A DNA stretch of 39,205 nucleotides, taken from Streptomyces phaeofaciens. Lineage in GTDB: Bacteria; Actinomycetota; Actinomycetes; Streptomycetales; Streptomycetaceae. Below the pieces are notes generated by a model. The model was not told the origin of the DNA. It did not search any database and saw only the letters and a list, made by a program, of their open reading frames with translations. Shown here one piece after another: positions 17,392 to 25,795 of this stretch (positions are counted from its first letter, which is position 1; each line of letters opens with the position of its first letter). The position numbers and the translations under genes are program-made. The DNA is taken from NCBI RefSeq assembly GCF_014648915.1, contig NZ_BMSA01000050.1, forward strand, positions 1 through 39,205, read 5' to 3'.

Positions 17392-17738
17392 CCGTGGCCG
17401 GCGCGCTGGCGCCTGCCGGTGTGAACGCCAACCTGATACGCCGCACGTGCAAGACGGTGCTGGGCGAGCAACGGGTAGGTCCCCCAGTCCTGGGTGAGGA
17501 GCAGCGCGCGCATCTGGCGGGAGTTCTGCGGGGGCAGGACCGGCTGGTCCTTGAGGATGTCCTGGCCCGAATCCCTGAAATGAGCGGCGAGACACGAGAG
17601 ACCGCACTGCACGTCGTCCGCCGTGTGGGCGGAGTACTGACTGTCGGCTACGTCGAGGCGCGGGACGCGGATGGCCTGCTGGAGCTGGCGGTCCTGTCTC
17701 GCTCGCTCCTGTCCCTGTATGAGCTGCTGGGTAGCTGA
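17388..17738 (+). CDS. DUF6415-like protein
   Basis: The 116-aa product is helical and resembles the DUF6415 ('natural product biosynthesis') group of Streptomyces: a short N-terminal lead, 'IRRTCKTVLGEQ', 'LRGQDRLVLEDVLARIPEMSGETRETALHVVRRV' and a final Leu-rich helix. The name of that family does not reflect a proven activity. GTG at 17388 overlaps the upstream stop by 4 bases. It ends the 15901-17738 operon. Identification rests on pattern memory, so moderate confidence only. Confidence 0.6.
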   Translation: MTVAGALAPAGVNANLIRRTCKTVLGEQRVGPPVLGEEQRAHLAGVLRGQDRLVLEDVLARIPEMSGETRETALHVVRRVGGVLTVGYVEARDADGLLELAVLSRSLLSLYELLGS

Positions 17739-17866
17739 CGAAGCGCTCAGCCCCACAGACCCGCCGTGCGCATCCCGCGTGCGATGCGCGGCGGCCCGCA
17801 ACTGCCAGGAAGCAGCCACCGCGCCGGAATCACCACCAAGTCATCTCGCGGTCGAAGGAGAATCGC

Positions 17867-18110
17867 GTGCCCGCTCTGACGGTGCCGGACATCGACGCTT
17901 TACGAATCGGTGTCCTCTGCGCAAGTGACTCCCCGAACGGCCGGGTTCAATCGCCTCGGGGCGAGCATGCGTCCAAGGCGCTCGCCTATGAGGGGCGCAC
18001 CACTGAGCTGATCGACATTACTGAGACGCCGCCAGCTTCGGTGCCGGGGCGGATCGATGTGGATCTCCTCGGCCTGCACGAAGAGGACGGCAAGGTCCAG
18101 GCAGGTCACA
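17867..18110 (+). pseudogene. N-terminal remnant of a D-Ala-D-Ala-ligase-like ATP-grasp enzyme
   Basis: A strong ribosome site (GAAGGAG) and GTG start open a frame with good codon bias for about 80 codons: 'LRIGVLCASDSPNGRV', 'PRGEHASKALAYEG', 'ELIDITETPP' and 'RIDVDLLGLHEEDGKVQ'. This matches the N-terminal domain of D-Ala-D-Ala ligase-type ATP-grasp proteins, where 'LHGRxGEDGxxQG' is typical; here the HGRHG part appears deleted. After about 18105 the homology stops and the frame reads as random sequence. I treat it as a truncated gene at the left border of the biosynthetic cluster. Confidence 0.55.
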
Positions 18111-18681
18111 GCAGACGTCCCACGCCTGGCACTCCCCACCACCGGGCGTGGGACACCAGCCCGGCGCGGGGACGCCGACTGCAGCACTCTCCTCCCCCCT
18201 ACGAGAAACGCTGCAGCCGCCCCCGCGCCGGGCACCCACCACCTGGCCCGACATCAAGGAACCCCGGGAACGCCGTCTGGCCCGACTTTGTCACCCGGCT
18301 ACTCGACCAGAGCAACGACCCCGGGAAATTTTCCCCAGATCGATCCCTCGCAGGTCGAGAGCCGGCTCTCCATGCTCGCGTCGAGAATCATCAGCGTCCC
18401 TCGACACGAGTCCTGCGGGGCCGGCGGTTCGTTCCTCGCCCACGGCTACGTGCATCTGCCGGTCCCGGTGCCGTCCGCAGCGGGCGCCCTGATCCCACCA
18501 GCGGCAGCGGGTGTGAGGGCACTCCCCGCCTGCTGGCGCGTCCCGCGAGCCCGCTCCGGCTCGCGGCAGCGTGTCTCCGCTGTCCCCGTGCTCCTGAGCT
18601 GCGCCCGACGTCCTTGAACTCCTCGACGCCTGCCTGGCGGCCGAGTCGCGTCCTTGCCGTCCTCTCCAAGGGAGGGTTTTC
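18111..18681. other. Non-coding gap before the biosynthetic cluster
   Basis: No gene is supported. Frames here lack third-position bias and known motifs. It may contain the rest of the decayed ATP-grasp gene and the promoter of the 18682 operon. A GGGAGG ribosome site lies right before 18682. Confidence 0.45.
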
Positions 18682-20103
18682 ATGCCCCGCACCCTGCACC
18701 CGTTACGTTCCGACAAGATTGTCATTTTGGGAGCCGGGCCGTGTGGCCTGGCCTGCGCGGACGAACTGACGCGGCTCGGCCATCGCAACTGGACGCTGCT
18801 GGAGGCCGCCCCGGCGGCCGGTGGCCTCGCCGCCTCGGTGGTGGACCCGGTCGGATTCACCTGGGACCTGGGCGGGCACGTGGTCTTCTCCCACTTCGGC
18901 GAGTTCGACCGACTGCTGGCCACGCTGTTCGCCCCCAGCGAGTTGCTGCATCACGACCGCTCCTCCTACGTCCGCTTCCGCGACCGGTGGGTGCCTTACC
19001 CCTTCCAGCAGCACCTCCACCACCTTCCCGCCGAAGACGCCGAGGCATGCCTGCACGATCTCCTCGTTGCCTGCCAGCGGCGCGAACAGGGGCTGCCCGT
19101 CGACGCAGACTTCTCCACCTGGCTGCACGGGATGTACGGATCGGGCCTGGTGGAGCGGTTCTTCGGCCCGTACAACTCCAAGGTATGGGCCATGTCTCCT
19201 GAGCAGATGGCCTCTTCCTGGGTGGCCGAACGCCTCGCCCCGGTCAGCCCCGATGAGATCATGGCGGCGTTCTCAGGCGCTGCCCCGCCCGCACGCCGCT
19301 GGGGCCCCAACTCCACCTTCGTCTTCCCCGCCCGCGGTGGCACTGGAGAGATCTGGCGGCGACTGGCCGCCCGTCTCGACGACGGCCGTCTGCGAACCGG
19401 TGCCCGGGTCGTCATGGTGGACCCGGTGGCCCGGACCGTGACGCTCGCCGACGGTGAACGCGTGGGCTTCGACCATCTGGTGGCCACCGGCCCGCTGAAC
19501 CGGATCGCCGCCATGACAGCGGGCGTCCCCGGCAGCGTTCAGGCAGCGGCCGCGCGGCTGCGGCACACCACGGTGGCTATGGTCGGCCTCGGCTACCGGG
19601 CGCCCACCATCGACGAGCGGTCCTGGCTGTACTTCCCGCAAGCGGACGTGCCGTTCTACCGGGCGACGAACTTCAGCAAGTACGCGCCTGCCAACGTTCC
19701 CGGCGCCGACACGAACACGTTCAGTGCGTGGATGACCGAGACGTCCATGCTCCCGCGGACCCGCCTGGACTTCCGTCGTTTGATCAGCACCTGCGACCAG
19801 TCCGTGCGGCGCCAGGGCCTGGTGCCCGAGCACGCACCGCTGGCCAGCGCTCACCTGGAGCTGATCGAGTACGCATACCCGGTGCCCACCGTGGACCGAG
19901 ACGCGGCCCTGGCCGAGGTGGTGCCGTGGCTGGAGGCCCGCAGGATCTACCCGCGGGGCCGGTTCGGGACTTGGCGGTACGAGATCGGCAACATGGATCA
20001 CGCGGTGAAGATGGGCCTCGACATCGCCCGCCGTCTGGTGAACGGCACTGTCGAGGGACTTCTCCCGCCGGCATCCGTCGCGGTCAACGGGTGCCGGGCA
20101 TGA
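18682..20103 (+). CDS. FAD-dependent oxidoreductase, UDP-galactopyranose-mutase-like
   Basis: The 473-aa flavoprotein opens with a Rossmann dinucleotide fold: VILGAGPCGLACADEL (14-29), E41 for ribose binding and GGLA (47-50). WDLGGHVVF (61-69) follows, resembling the GG-H motif of UDP-galactopyranose mutases and related amine oxidase-fold proteins. FFGPYNSKVWA (160-170) is the region that in UGMs contacts FAD and substrate. A C-terminal 'GRFGTWRYEIGNMDHAVKMGLDIARRL' closes the FAD domain. Function could be sugar ring contraction or oxidation of a linked substrate. ATG at 18682 has GGGAGG upstream; the stop overlaps the next start by 4 bases (ATGA). First gene of the cluster's core operon. Confidence 0.75.
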   Translation: MPRTLHPLRSDKIVILGAGPCGLACADELTRLGHRNWTLLEAAPAAGGLAASVVDPVGFTWDLGGHVVFSHFGEFDRLLATLFAPSELLHHDRSSYVRFRDRWVPYPFQQHLHHLPAEDAEACLHDLLVACQRREQGLPVDADFSTWLHGMYGSGLVERFFGPYNSKVWAMSPEQMASSWVAERLAPVSPDEIMAAFSGAAPPARRWGPNSTFVFPARGGTGEIWRRLAARLDDGRLRTGARVVMVDPVARTVTLADGERVGFDHLVATGPLNRIAAMTAGVPGSVQAAAARLRHTTVAMVGLGYRAPTIDERSWLYFPQADVPFYRATNFSKYAPANVPGADTNTFSAWMTETSMLPRTRLDFRRLISTCDQSVRRQGLVPEHAPLASAHLELIEYAYPVPTVDRDAALAEVVPWLEARRIYPRGRFGTWRYEIGNMDHAVKMGLDIARRLVNGTVEGLLPPASVAVNGCRA

Positions 20104-21188
20104 ACGACCGCAGCAGCAACGCGGCGCTTCCCTTTGCCGGTCACCGCTTCCTCATCGGTACCGATGCCGCTTTCCGCCTCGACCAGGACGCCCACCTGAT
20201 CAACTTTGCCCCCGAGACGGCCCCAGCCCCGCTGTGCGGGGAGCTCACGCACATTCGCGTCCACCACAGGGAAGACCTGTTCCGTGACCGCATGGCCCGC
20301 TTGGCGGGTGCGCGGTCGGTGCGGGTGGTGCCGTTCCGCGGCGAGCCGTACCGGTTCTCCCGGACCGGCCGGGTGTCCTGGTGGCGGCCCGAGACCGGCT
20401 CCCACCTGCCCAAAGATCACCTGTATGCCAAAGATGCGACGGGCCGGCTGCACGTCGTGCTGCATCCAGGGACCGGTCGCGGCGAGCGGTATGCCCTGCG
20501 GGTGATCCGCGAGGTTGTCCTGCGCTGCGCCGAGCACCGCGGCTGGGCTGTTTTTCACGCCGCAGCCGCCGCGGTCGACGACCGCGGGGTGCTGATCGCC
20601 GGGTCATCGGGGGCGGGCAAGACAACCGTGTTGACCGCGCTGGCCGCCCACCGTCGCGCCGATCTCATCGGATCCGACCGTGTACTGGTCACCGAGACGG
20701 CCGCGCGTCTGGTCGGGGTGCCGATCACGGTCCGGATCGCCGCAGGCACCCTGTCCGGGCTCACGCCGAGAAGCGGCCTGCCGCCCCACAGCGTCCTGCC
20801 GGCCGACTTCGGCACCGTCCGCAAGGCCGCGTGCACCCCGCACGCCTTCGCCCACGCCTTCGCCTCTCGCGTTCAGGAGACCGCCCCGCTGAGGCTCATC
20901 GTCCTTCCCCAACTCCATGACGACGAACGAGAGGTGAGCATCGCCTTCCCTCGTTCGGCCGCCGCCCGCGACGCCCTCGCGGCAGTGTGCTGCACCCCCA
21001 ACGATGAGGACTGGCTCCGCCCGTGGTTCGCCGACCGCACCCGTCCCCCGGCAGAACTGGCTCGCCAGGCCGCCGGCCTCATGGACGCCATGGTCGCCCG
21101 GGGGCCGGTGATGACGGTGACGGCCGGGGTGCACACCCCGCATCTGCTGGAGCGGATCGCCGAAGCCATCGCCCGGAGGCTCACATGA
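20100..21188 (+). CDS. HPr-kinase-like P-loop protein
   Basis: The 362-aa product has an HprK-type P-loop in the middle: HAAAAAVDDRGVLIAGSSGAGKTT (Walker A GSSGAGKTT at 168-176, preceded by a 'VFHAAAAAV' strand). GSDRVLV (191-197) sits where the metal-binding aspartate of HprK-related proteins lies. HprK proteins phosphorylate a serine on a carrier protein; stand-alone relatives in biosynthetic clusters have been linked to phosphorylation of small-molecule or peptide substrates. The N-terminal 140 residues form a separate domain that may bind the substrate. ATG at 20100 overlaps the flavoprotein gene, and its own stop overlaps the next ATG, so this is a strongly coupled operon. Confidence 0.75.
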   Translation: MNDRSSNAALPFAGHRFLIGTDAAFRLDQDAHLINFAPETAPAPLCGELTHIRVHHREDLFRDRMARLAGARSVRVVPFRGEPYRFSRTGRVSWWRPETGSHLPKDHLYAKDATGRLHVVLHPGTGRGERYALRVIREVVLRCAEHRGWAVFHAAAAAVDDRGVLIAGSSGAGKTTVLTALAAHRRADLIGSDRVLVTETAARLVGVPITVRIAAGTLSGLTPRSGLPPHSVLPADFGTVRKAACTPHAFAHAFASRVQETAPLRLIVLPQLHDDEREVSIAFPRSAAARDALAAVCCTPNDEDWLRPWFADRTRPPAELARQAAGLMDAMVARGPVMTVTAGVHTPHLLERIAEAIARRLT

Positions 21189-21733
21189 CACCCCAGCGCA
21201 TCACGCTGGTCGGGCCGGTAGCCTCCGGCAAGTCCACCCTCGCCGCCGCCATCGCCGCCCACACCGGCCTACCTCACCTCGACCTGGACGAGCTGTTCTG
21301 GGGACCGGCCTGGACCCCTGTCCCCGCCGACCTCTTCCACACCCGCCTCCGCGACGCCCTGGCCGCGGACGCCTGGATAGCGGACGGCAACTACAGCGGC
21401 GAGGCCAGCACCCTGCTGGCCCGCGCCGAAGTCGCCATCTGGCTCGACCTGCCCCTGCGAATCTGCCTGCCCCGGCTGATCCGCCGCTCCATACAACGGG
21501 CCGGAGCCCGGCAGGAGCTGTTCGCCGGAAACCGGGAGACCTTCTCTCACTTGCTCGCCCGCGACTCGATCCTGTGGTGGGGCCCGGCCCGCCACCACCA
21601 GCACCGCCGCCACTGGGCACGCCGCCTCCACCCCCAGCGAGCCGACGGTCTGCCCGTGGTCCACCTCGACCATCCCGCCACCATCACACCCCACCTGCGG
21701 TCCCTCGGTCTTCTCGCCCCCAAGGAGGCATGA
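21185..21733 (+). CDS. Adenylate-kinase-like P-loop protein (FlaR-type)
   Basis: The 182-aa protein has Walker A GPVASGKST (10-18), HLDLDELFW (31-39) and WIADGNY (64-70), a pattern shared with the small P-loop kinases annotated as adenylate-kinase-like or 'DNA topology modulation' FlaR proteins. Those contain the D-x-D-x-x-x-W strand and a short LID with arginines, here 'RLIRRSIQRAG' (97-107). It should bind ATP and phosphorylate a small molecule, possibly a nucleotide or an intermediate made by its neighbours. The ATGA overlap with the HprK-like gene and the following GTG start five bases after its stop place it in the core operon. Confidence 0.75.
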   Translation: MTPQRITLVGPVASGKSTLAAAIAAHTGLPHLDLDELFWGPAWTPVPADLFHTRLRDALAADAWIADGNYSGEASTLLARAEVAIWLDLPLRICLPRLIRRSIQRAGARQELFAGNRETFSHLLARDSILWWGPARHHQHRRHWARRLHPQRADGLPVVHLDHPATITPHLRSLGLLAPKEA

Positions 21734-21737
21734 CGCC

Positions 21738-22754
21738 GTGCTCGCCTCGGTCGTCCGCGTTCCCTGGCACACCCCCCACGGCGGCTACGACCGCCTCTTG
21801 GACCATCTTCCCGAAGTCCGCCCCCTCCCCGGACCCGTCAGCCCGCTCACTGCACGGGTCGTCCGACGGGCTCACCCCACGCTCGCCCGGCACTGCCCGC
21901 TGCCGTTCTACCCGGCCGAGCACTTCGCCACCGACCTGCGCCTGTTGACCTCGCGCGAGGCGGCCCACGTGCTCTACGGGGAGGAGCAATACTGGTTCTC
22001 CCGCCGCCGGCCAGGCCCGACCGTCGTGACCTACCACCAGCCGCCCGCCCGCCTCAAGCAGCTTCTGCCGCCCGGCACATGGCGGAAGCTGGCGCCGACC
22101 GCCGCCCGCATCATCGTCCTCGCCCCCCACCAGCAGGCGTTCTTCACCGGCCTGATGCCCGCCGAACGCATCCATCTGGTGCCGCACGGCATCGACACCA
22201 CCACCTTCACCCCCGCAGGCCAGCCCGCCACCGACCGGCCACTGGTGCTGACGGTCGGCTGGTGGCTGCGGGACTGGACGGTCCTGGACACGGTGCACGC
22301 GCAACTTCACCGCCGCTACGGCGACGCCATCGAGCTCCTCGTCGTCACCCGAAAGGCCCGCACCCGGCCCTGGCACCCCGCCGCCCGCGTTCTGGAAGGC
22401 GTCAGCGAACAGACCCTCATCGGCCTGTACCGGCGAGCCGCCGTGATGCTGCTGCCGCTTGAGGACGCCACCGCCAACAACGCGCTGCTGGAGGCTCTGG
22501 CCTGCGGCACCCCGGTGGTCGCCACCGACATCGGCGGGATCCGCCACTACACGGGCCCCAGCCAGGCAGCCCAGCTCACCCCGCCCGGCGACGCCGGCGC
22601 ATCGGCCGATGCGGTCGAGAAGATCCTCGCCGAGACCGGCACCGCCGCACACGCGATACGGCGGGCACTCGCCCGCGAACGCGCCGAGCTGTTCGCCTGG
22701 CCCCTGATCGCCGACCGGATGCGGGACGTCTACCAGCTGCTGGAGCAGCGGTGA
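21738..22754 (+). CDS. GT4-family glycosyltransferase
   Basis: The 338-aa product is a GT-B glycosyltransferase. The first half has a short Rossmann domain with 'VVTYHQPP' and 'VLAPHQQAFF'. The second half has 'VPHGIDTTTFTP', then 'LTVGWWLRDW' and the family 4 donor-binding pattern 'LPLEDATANNALLEALACGTPVVATDIGG', including the E-x7-E type acid pair. Donor and acceptor are unknown; nucleotide-sugar donors are typical. At 338 aa it is a little short for GT4, but complete. GTG at 21738 follows the previous stop by four bases. Its stop overlaps the start of the membrane glycosyltransferase (GTGA). Confidence 0.85.
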   Translation: MLASVVRVPWHTPHGGYDRLLDHLPEVRPLPGPVSPLTARVVRRAHPTLARHCPLPFYPAEHFATDLRLLTSREAAHVLYGEEQYWFSRRRPGPTVVTYHQPPARLKQLLPPGTWRKLAPTAARIIVLAPHQQAFFTGLMPAERIHLVPHGIDTTTFTPAGQPATDRPLVLTVGWWLRDWTVLDTVHAQLHRRYGDAIELLVVTRKARTRPWHPAARVLEGVSEQTLIGLYRRAAVMLLPLEDATANNALLEALACGTPVVATDIGGIRHYTGPSQAAQLTPPGDAGASADAVEKILAETGTAAHAIRRALARERAELFAWPLIADRMRDVYQLLEQR

Positions 22755-24334
22755 AGGCCGCCGAGGCATGGCTGCACACGGCGGTGCCTGTGCTGCTGAC
22801 TCTGTTGCTGGCCCGCGCTGTGTGGGCCCTGGCCGCGGTGGAGGTGTGCGCGCGATGGTTATGGACCTCTGGTCACCGCGTGCCTGCCGAGCCGGCTCAG
22901 GCGCCGTGGATGGTGGTACTGCTGCCGATGCTGCGCGAGCAGGCCATTGCACAGCAGACGATGGCCGCGTTCACCGCGCTGGACTACCCGTGCGGGCGGG
23001 CCGCCGTCGTGGTCATCACCACTGAGCGGGAAACCTCCGCCCGCACCCGCCACCGGAGCCGGCTCGCCGATCTCGTGACAGAATCCCCGCTTGCGGCCGG
23101 ACAGCTGCGGGGCCTGTTCCCGGCCGCCCGCTGCGACGAAGTCGCCGATACGGTCAACACCGCACCGCCCGCGGACCGGCTCTGGGTACTGACCGAGCTG
23201 TTCAACGCCGAGCCGACCACCGCCGAGGTCGTCTCGGCAATCGCCGCCCAAAGACTCGGGCGGCTGCCGCCGGTGCATCTGCACCAGCCCGACGTCGGCG
23301 GACGCAAAGCAGGACAGCTCAACTTTGCCCTCGACCACTTCCCCACAATCCTCGGTCCGCTGGGCTGGAGCGAGGACGAGCACGGGCACGACACGTACGC
23401 GGTCGTCTACGACGCCGATGCGGTCCCTGACCGCCGCACCCTCCAGGCGTTCGCCGCCGCAGCCACCACCCACCGAGCGCACACTGGCACAACCCCCGCA
23501 TTGATCCAGCAGCAGCGGCTGCCGCTGCTGGCCCGCCGCCCCTTCCCCACCGGCCCGGTCGGGCTGCTGCTGGCCGGGGAATGGGTGTACCAACTGCGGC
23601 GCTCGCTGGGCATCGAACTCGCCCGCATCCGCCTGCACCGCTTTCTGGCCACCTCCCGGCTGCCCGAAGCCGTACGCATGTGGTTGCGGCCGATGGTGTA
23701 CGCCGTGGGCTGCGGCATGGCCGTCCACCTTCCCGCCGTCCGCGCGCTCGCCGGGTTTCCCGAGCCGATGGAAGACCTTGGCACCGGGCACCGGCTCTCC
23801 CTGCTCGGCGCCGATCTCACCGCCTCCACCGTCGCCGTCCTGGACGAGCCCTACACCGAACCGTCAGGGCTGACGAACCTGCACGCGCTCGCCTTCACCG
23901 CCTCCGCCCGCCCCGACCGCCACGCGGCAGCCGTCGCCCACCTGCCCGCCGCCATCTCCTGCCCGGCCAAGGCCGTGCTGGTGGCCAGGGAATGGGCGGA
24001 CGAGGCCGTCTGGCTGATCGGCGCCCCACTGATCGGCGCCGCCGTCGTCTCCGCCTGGTGGGCCGGTCCGGCTTGGACCGCCGTCGCAGCAGCCGGGGTG
24101 CTGCTGCACGGTCCGGTCATCACCACCCGCCTGCTTGCCTGGGCATCCGTTCTGCATTCCGCTGTCGCCCCACCGCCGTGCCTTGGCCCCCTGCCCCGGA
24201 CCGAGCCCCACCACCCGGCCGCTCTGATCGCGGCAAGCCCGCTCCAGCCGTTCATACGACTGGTTGGCCCCTGGCGGCTGATCGGGGCGAAGGCCACCGG
24301 ACGACATCGCAGCTTCGGCAAGACTGAACGCTGA
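22751..24334 (+). CDS. Membrane-associated GT2 glycosyltransferase
   Basis: The 527-aa protein starts with a membrane segment (about residues 10-33). A GT-A catalytic domain follows: 'PWMVVLLPMLREQA' (52-65), GGRKAGQLNFALD (183-195) and VVYDADAVPD (218-227), whose DAD binds the metal-sugar-nucleotide. A 'PMEDLGTGHRL' region gives the ED motif used by processive GT2 enzymes. More membrane segments follow (about 415-470). This layout resembles the phage N4 NfrB/BcsA-type glycosyltransferases acting at the cytoplasmic face. It could polymerise or export-couple the product. It is part of the overlapping core operon and is followed 45 bases later by the Nudix gene. Confidence 0.8.
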   Translation: MKAAEAWLHTAVPVLLTLLLARAVWALAAVEVCARWLWTSGHRVPAEPAQAPWMVVLLPMLREQAIAQQTMAAFTALDYPCGRAAVVVITTERETSARTRHRSRLADLVTESPLAAGQLRGLFPAARCDEVADTVNTAPPADRLWVLTELFNAEPTTAEVVSAIAAQRLGRLPPVHLHQPDVGGRKAGQLNFALDHFPTILGPLGWSEDEHGHDTYAVVYDADAVPDRRTLQAFAAAATTHRAHTGTTPALIQQQRLPLLARRPFPTGPVGLLLAGEWVYQLRRSLGIELARIRLHRFLATSRLPEAVRMWLRPMVYAVGCGMAVHLPAVRALAGFPEPMEDLGTGHRLSLLGADLTASTVAVLDEPYTEPSGLTNLHALAFTASARPDRHAAAVAHLPAAISCPAKAVLVAREWADEAVWLIGAPLIGAAVVSAWWAGPAWTAVAAAGVLLHGPVITTRLLAWASVLHSAVAPPPCLGPLPRTEPHHPAALIAASPLQPFIRLVGPWRLIGAKATGRHRSFGKTER

Positions 24335-24379
24335 CCATTCGTCATCCGCCGACCGGAACCGAAGAAGTGGGAGTCCACC

Positions 24380-24859
24380 GTGGCCGATCCCGTCACCCCG
24401 ACCATCCGCACCTGTGCCAAGGCCGTCGTCGTCCACGACGGCCACGTCCTGCTGCAGCGGGCCGACTGGGAAGGCCAGGACTGCTACTTCCTGCCCGGCG
24501 GCGGCCAGCACCCCGGCGAACCGCTCGACGAAACCGCCCGCCGCGAAGTCCACGAGGAGACCGGCCTGACCATCACCGTCGAGAAGATGCTGTGGCTGCG
24601 CGAGTACATCGGCGCCCACCACGAACACGCCGACACCGAAGCCGGCACCCACCGCATCGAAGCGATCTTCCACTGCATCCCCGAAAGCGACCCCACCCGT
24701 CTCGGCGGACACGCCCACGACGACGCGCAAACCGGCCTGGAATGGGTGGAACTGGAGAAGGTGCCCGGCCTGAACCTCCTGCCCCACGCCCTGCGGCAGC
24801 CGATCGCAGCCCTCGCCACCGGACAGCCCTCACCCGGCTACCTCGGCGACGTCGACTGA
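24380..24859 (+). CDS. Nudix hydrolase
   Basis: The 159-aa protein contains a complete Nudix box at 41-63 (G41, E47, R55-E56, E59-E60, G62), which binds Mg2+ and cuts a nucleoside diphosphate linked to another group. GTG at 24380 has GGGAG nearby. It may remove a nucleotide from an activated sugar or guard against a toxic intermediate. The kinase gene begins six bases after its stop, so co-translation is likely. Confidence 0.9.
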   Translation: MADPVTPTIRTCAKAVVVHDGHVLLQRADWEGQDCYFLPGGGQHPGEPLDETARREVHEETGLTITVEKMLWLREYIGAHHEHADTEAGTHRIEAIFHCIPESDPTRLGGHAHDDAQTGLEWVELEKVPGLNLLPHALRQPIAALATGQPSPGYLGDVD

Positions 24860-24864
24860 ACACC

Positions 24865-25632
24865 GTGGCGGTCACAGACGGCCGGGTCCCCCACGGTGCC
24901 CGGGAAATCACCACCGGACAGGCCAACCGCGTCTGGCACATCGACGGCCCAGCACCGTACGTGCTCAAGCACTACGGCGACCCGGCCCGCGCCGCCAACG
25001 AGGCCGCCGCCCTCACCCTCCTCGCCCAGCACCGCGCCCCGGCTCCCAGGCTCCTGGGCGCCGACACGGCAGCACAGCCGCCGTGGACCGCACAGAGCGC
25101 GGTCCACGCCGAACCCGTCCCCGCCGACCAGATCCTCCACGAACTCGCCACCCCTTTGAACGTCGTCCACCACATCCCCGGCGCCCACGCCGGAAGGCTC
25201 GCCGGAGCCCGGCACCACCGCACCTGGCGCCACTACCTCCACCACCGGCTCGACACCTACAGCACCGCCGCCCCCGACCTCACCCACCTTGCGGCAGCAC
25301 TCCGCCACGAACTCGACACCGTGGCAGTCGACATCAAGCCCCGTCTGCTGCACCACGACCTCCAGCCGGGCCACCTCGTCCGCCCGCACCACGGCACTTT
25401 GCTGCTGCTGGACTGGGAACTCGCCGCCTTCGGCGACCCGCTGTCCGACCTCGCCCGCCTCGCCGTCCGCCTCGACCTCCCCCACCCCACCAGCATCCTC
25501 CACCTCACCCACCAGCCGACCGCAGAATCCACACGCCGTATCCACCTGTACTGGCGCATCCACCACCTCGCCGACGCCGCCCTCAGCACCGACCCCGCCG
25601 TACGGCAACGCGCCCGCAGACACCTCTCCTGA
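24865..25632 (+). CDS. Aminoglycoside-phosphotransferase-like kinase
   Basis: The 255-aa protein has the APH/choline-kinase fold. K35 in 'YVLKHYGDP' is the likely ATP lysine; HHDLQPGHLV (163-172) gives the catalytic H-x-D, with His170 in place of the usual Asn (unusual); and LLDWELAAFGDPLSDLARL (181-199) has the metal-binding Asp183. The Asn-to-His change may alter activity. Related enzymes phosphorylate sugars, choline or antibiotics. GTG at 24865 lies six bases after the Nudix stop. In context it could phosphorylate the glycosylated product or self-protect; neither is proven. Confidence 0.75.
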   Translation: MAVTDGRVPHGAREITTGQANRVWHIDGPAPYVLKHYGDPARAANEAAALTLLAQHRAPAPRLLGADTAAQPPWTAQSAVHAEPVPADQILHELATPLNVVHHIPGAHAGRLAGARHHRTWRHYLHHRLDTYSTAAPDLTHLAAALRHELDTVAVDIKPRLLHHDLQPGHLVRPHHGTLLLLDWELAAFGDPLSDLARLAVRLDLPHPTSILHLTHQPTAESTRRIHLYWRIHHLADAALSTDPAVRQRARRHLS

Positions 25633-25689
25633 CAGCAAGCACCCACCAGGCACCCCCAACCACACGCACCTTCCCCCGCATCCGGCGGG

Positions 25690-25795
25690 GACCACTACGG
25701 CGTCGTGGCCGGCCATAAGGGTGTCCACCAAGGCGCGGTCGCAGATGTCGCCGAGGACGAATGCGAGTCTCGGGCTGAGGAAGGCCTCCCCAAGG
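25690..25795 (-). pseudogene. Scrap of a dTDP-glucose 4,6-dehydratase-like gene
   Basis: On the minus strand, 'SPRLAFVLGDICDRALVDTLMAGHDAVV' is a near match to the second strand of RmlB-type NDP-sugar dehydratases (F-V-x-G-D-I-C-D). It is only about 35 codons long, has no start or stop of its own, and ends at the methyltransferase remnant on the other strand. This is a gene fragment left by rearrangement. Confidence 0.55.
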
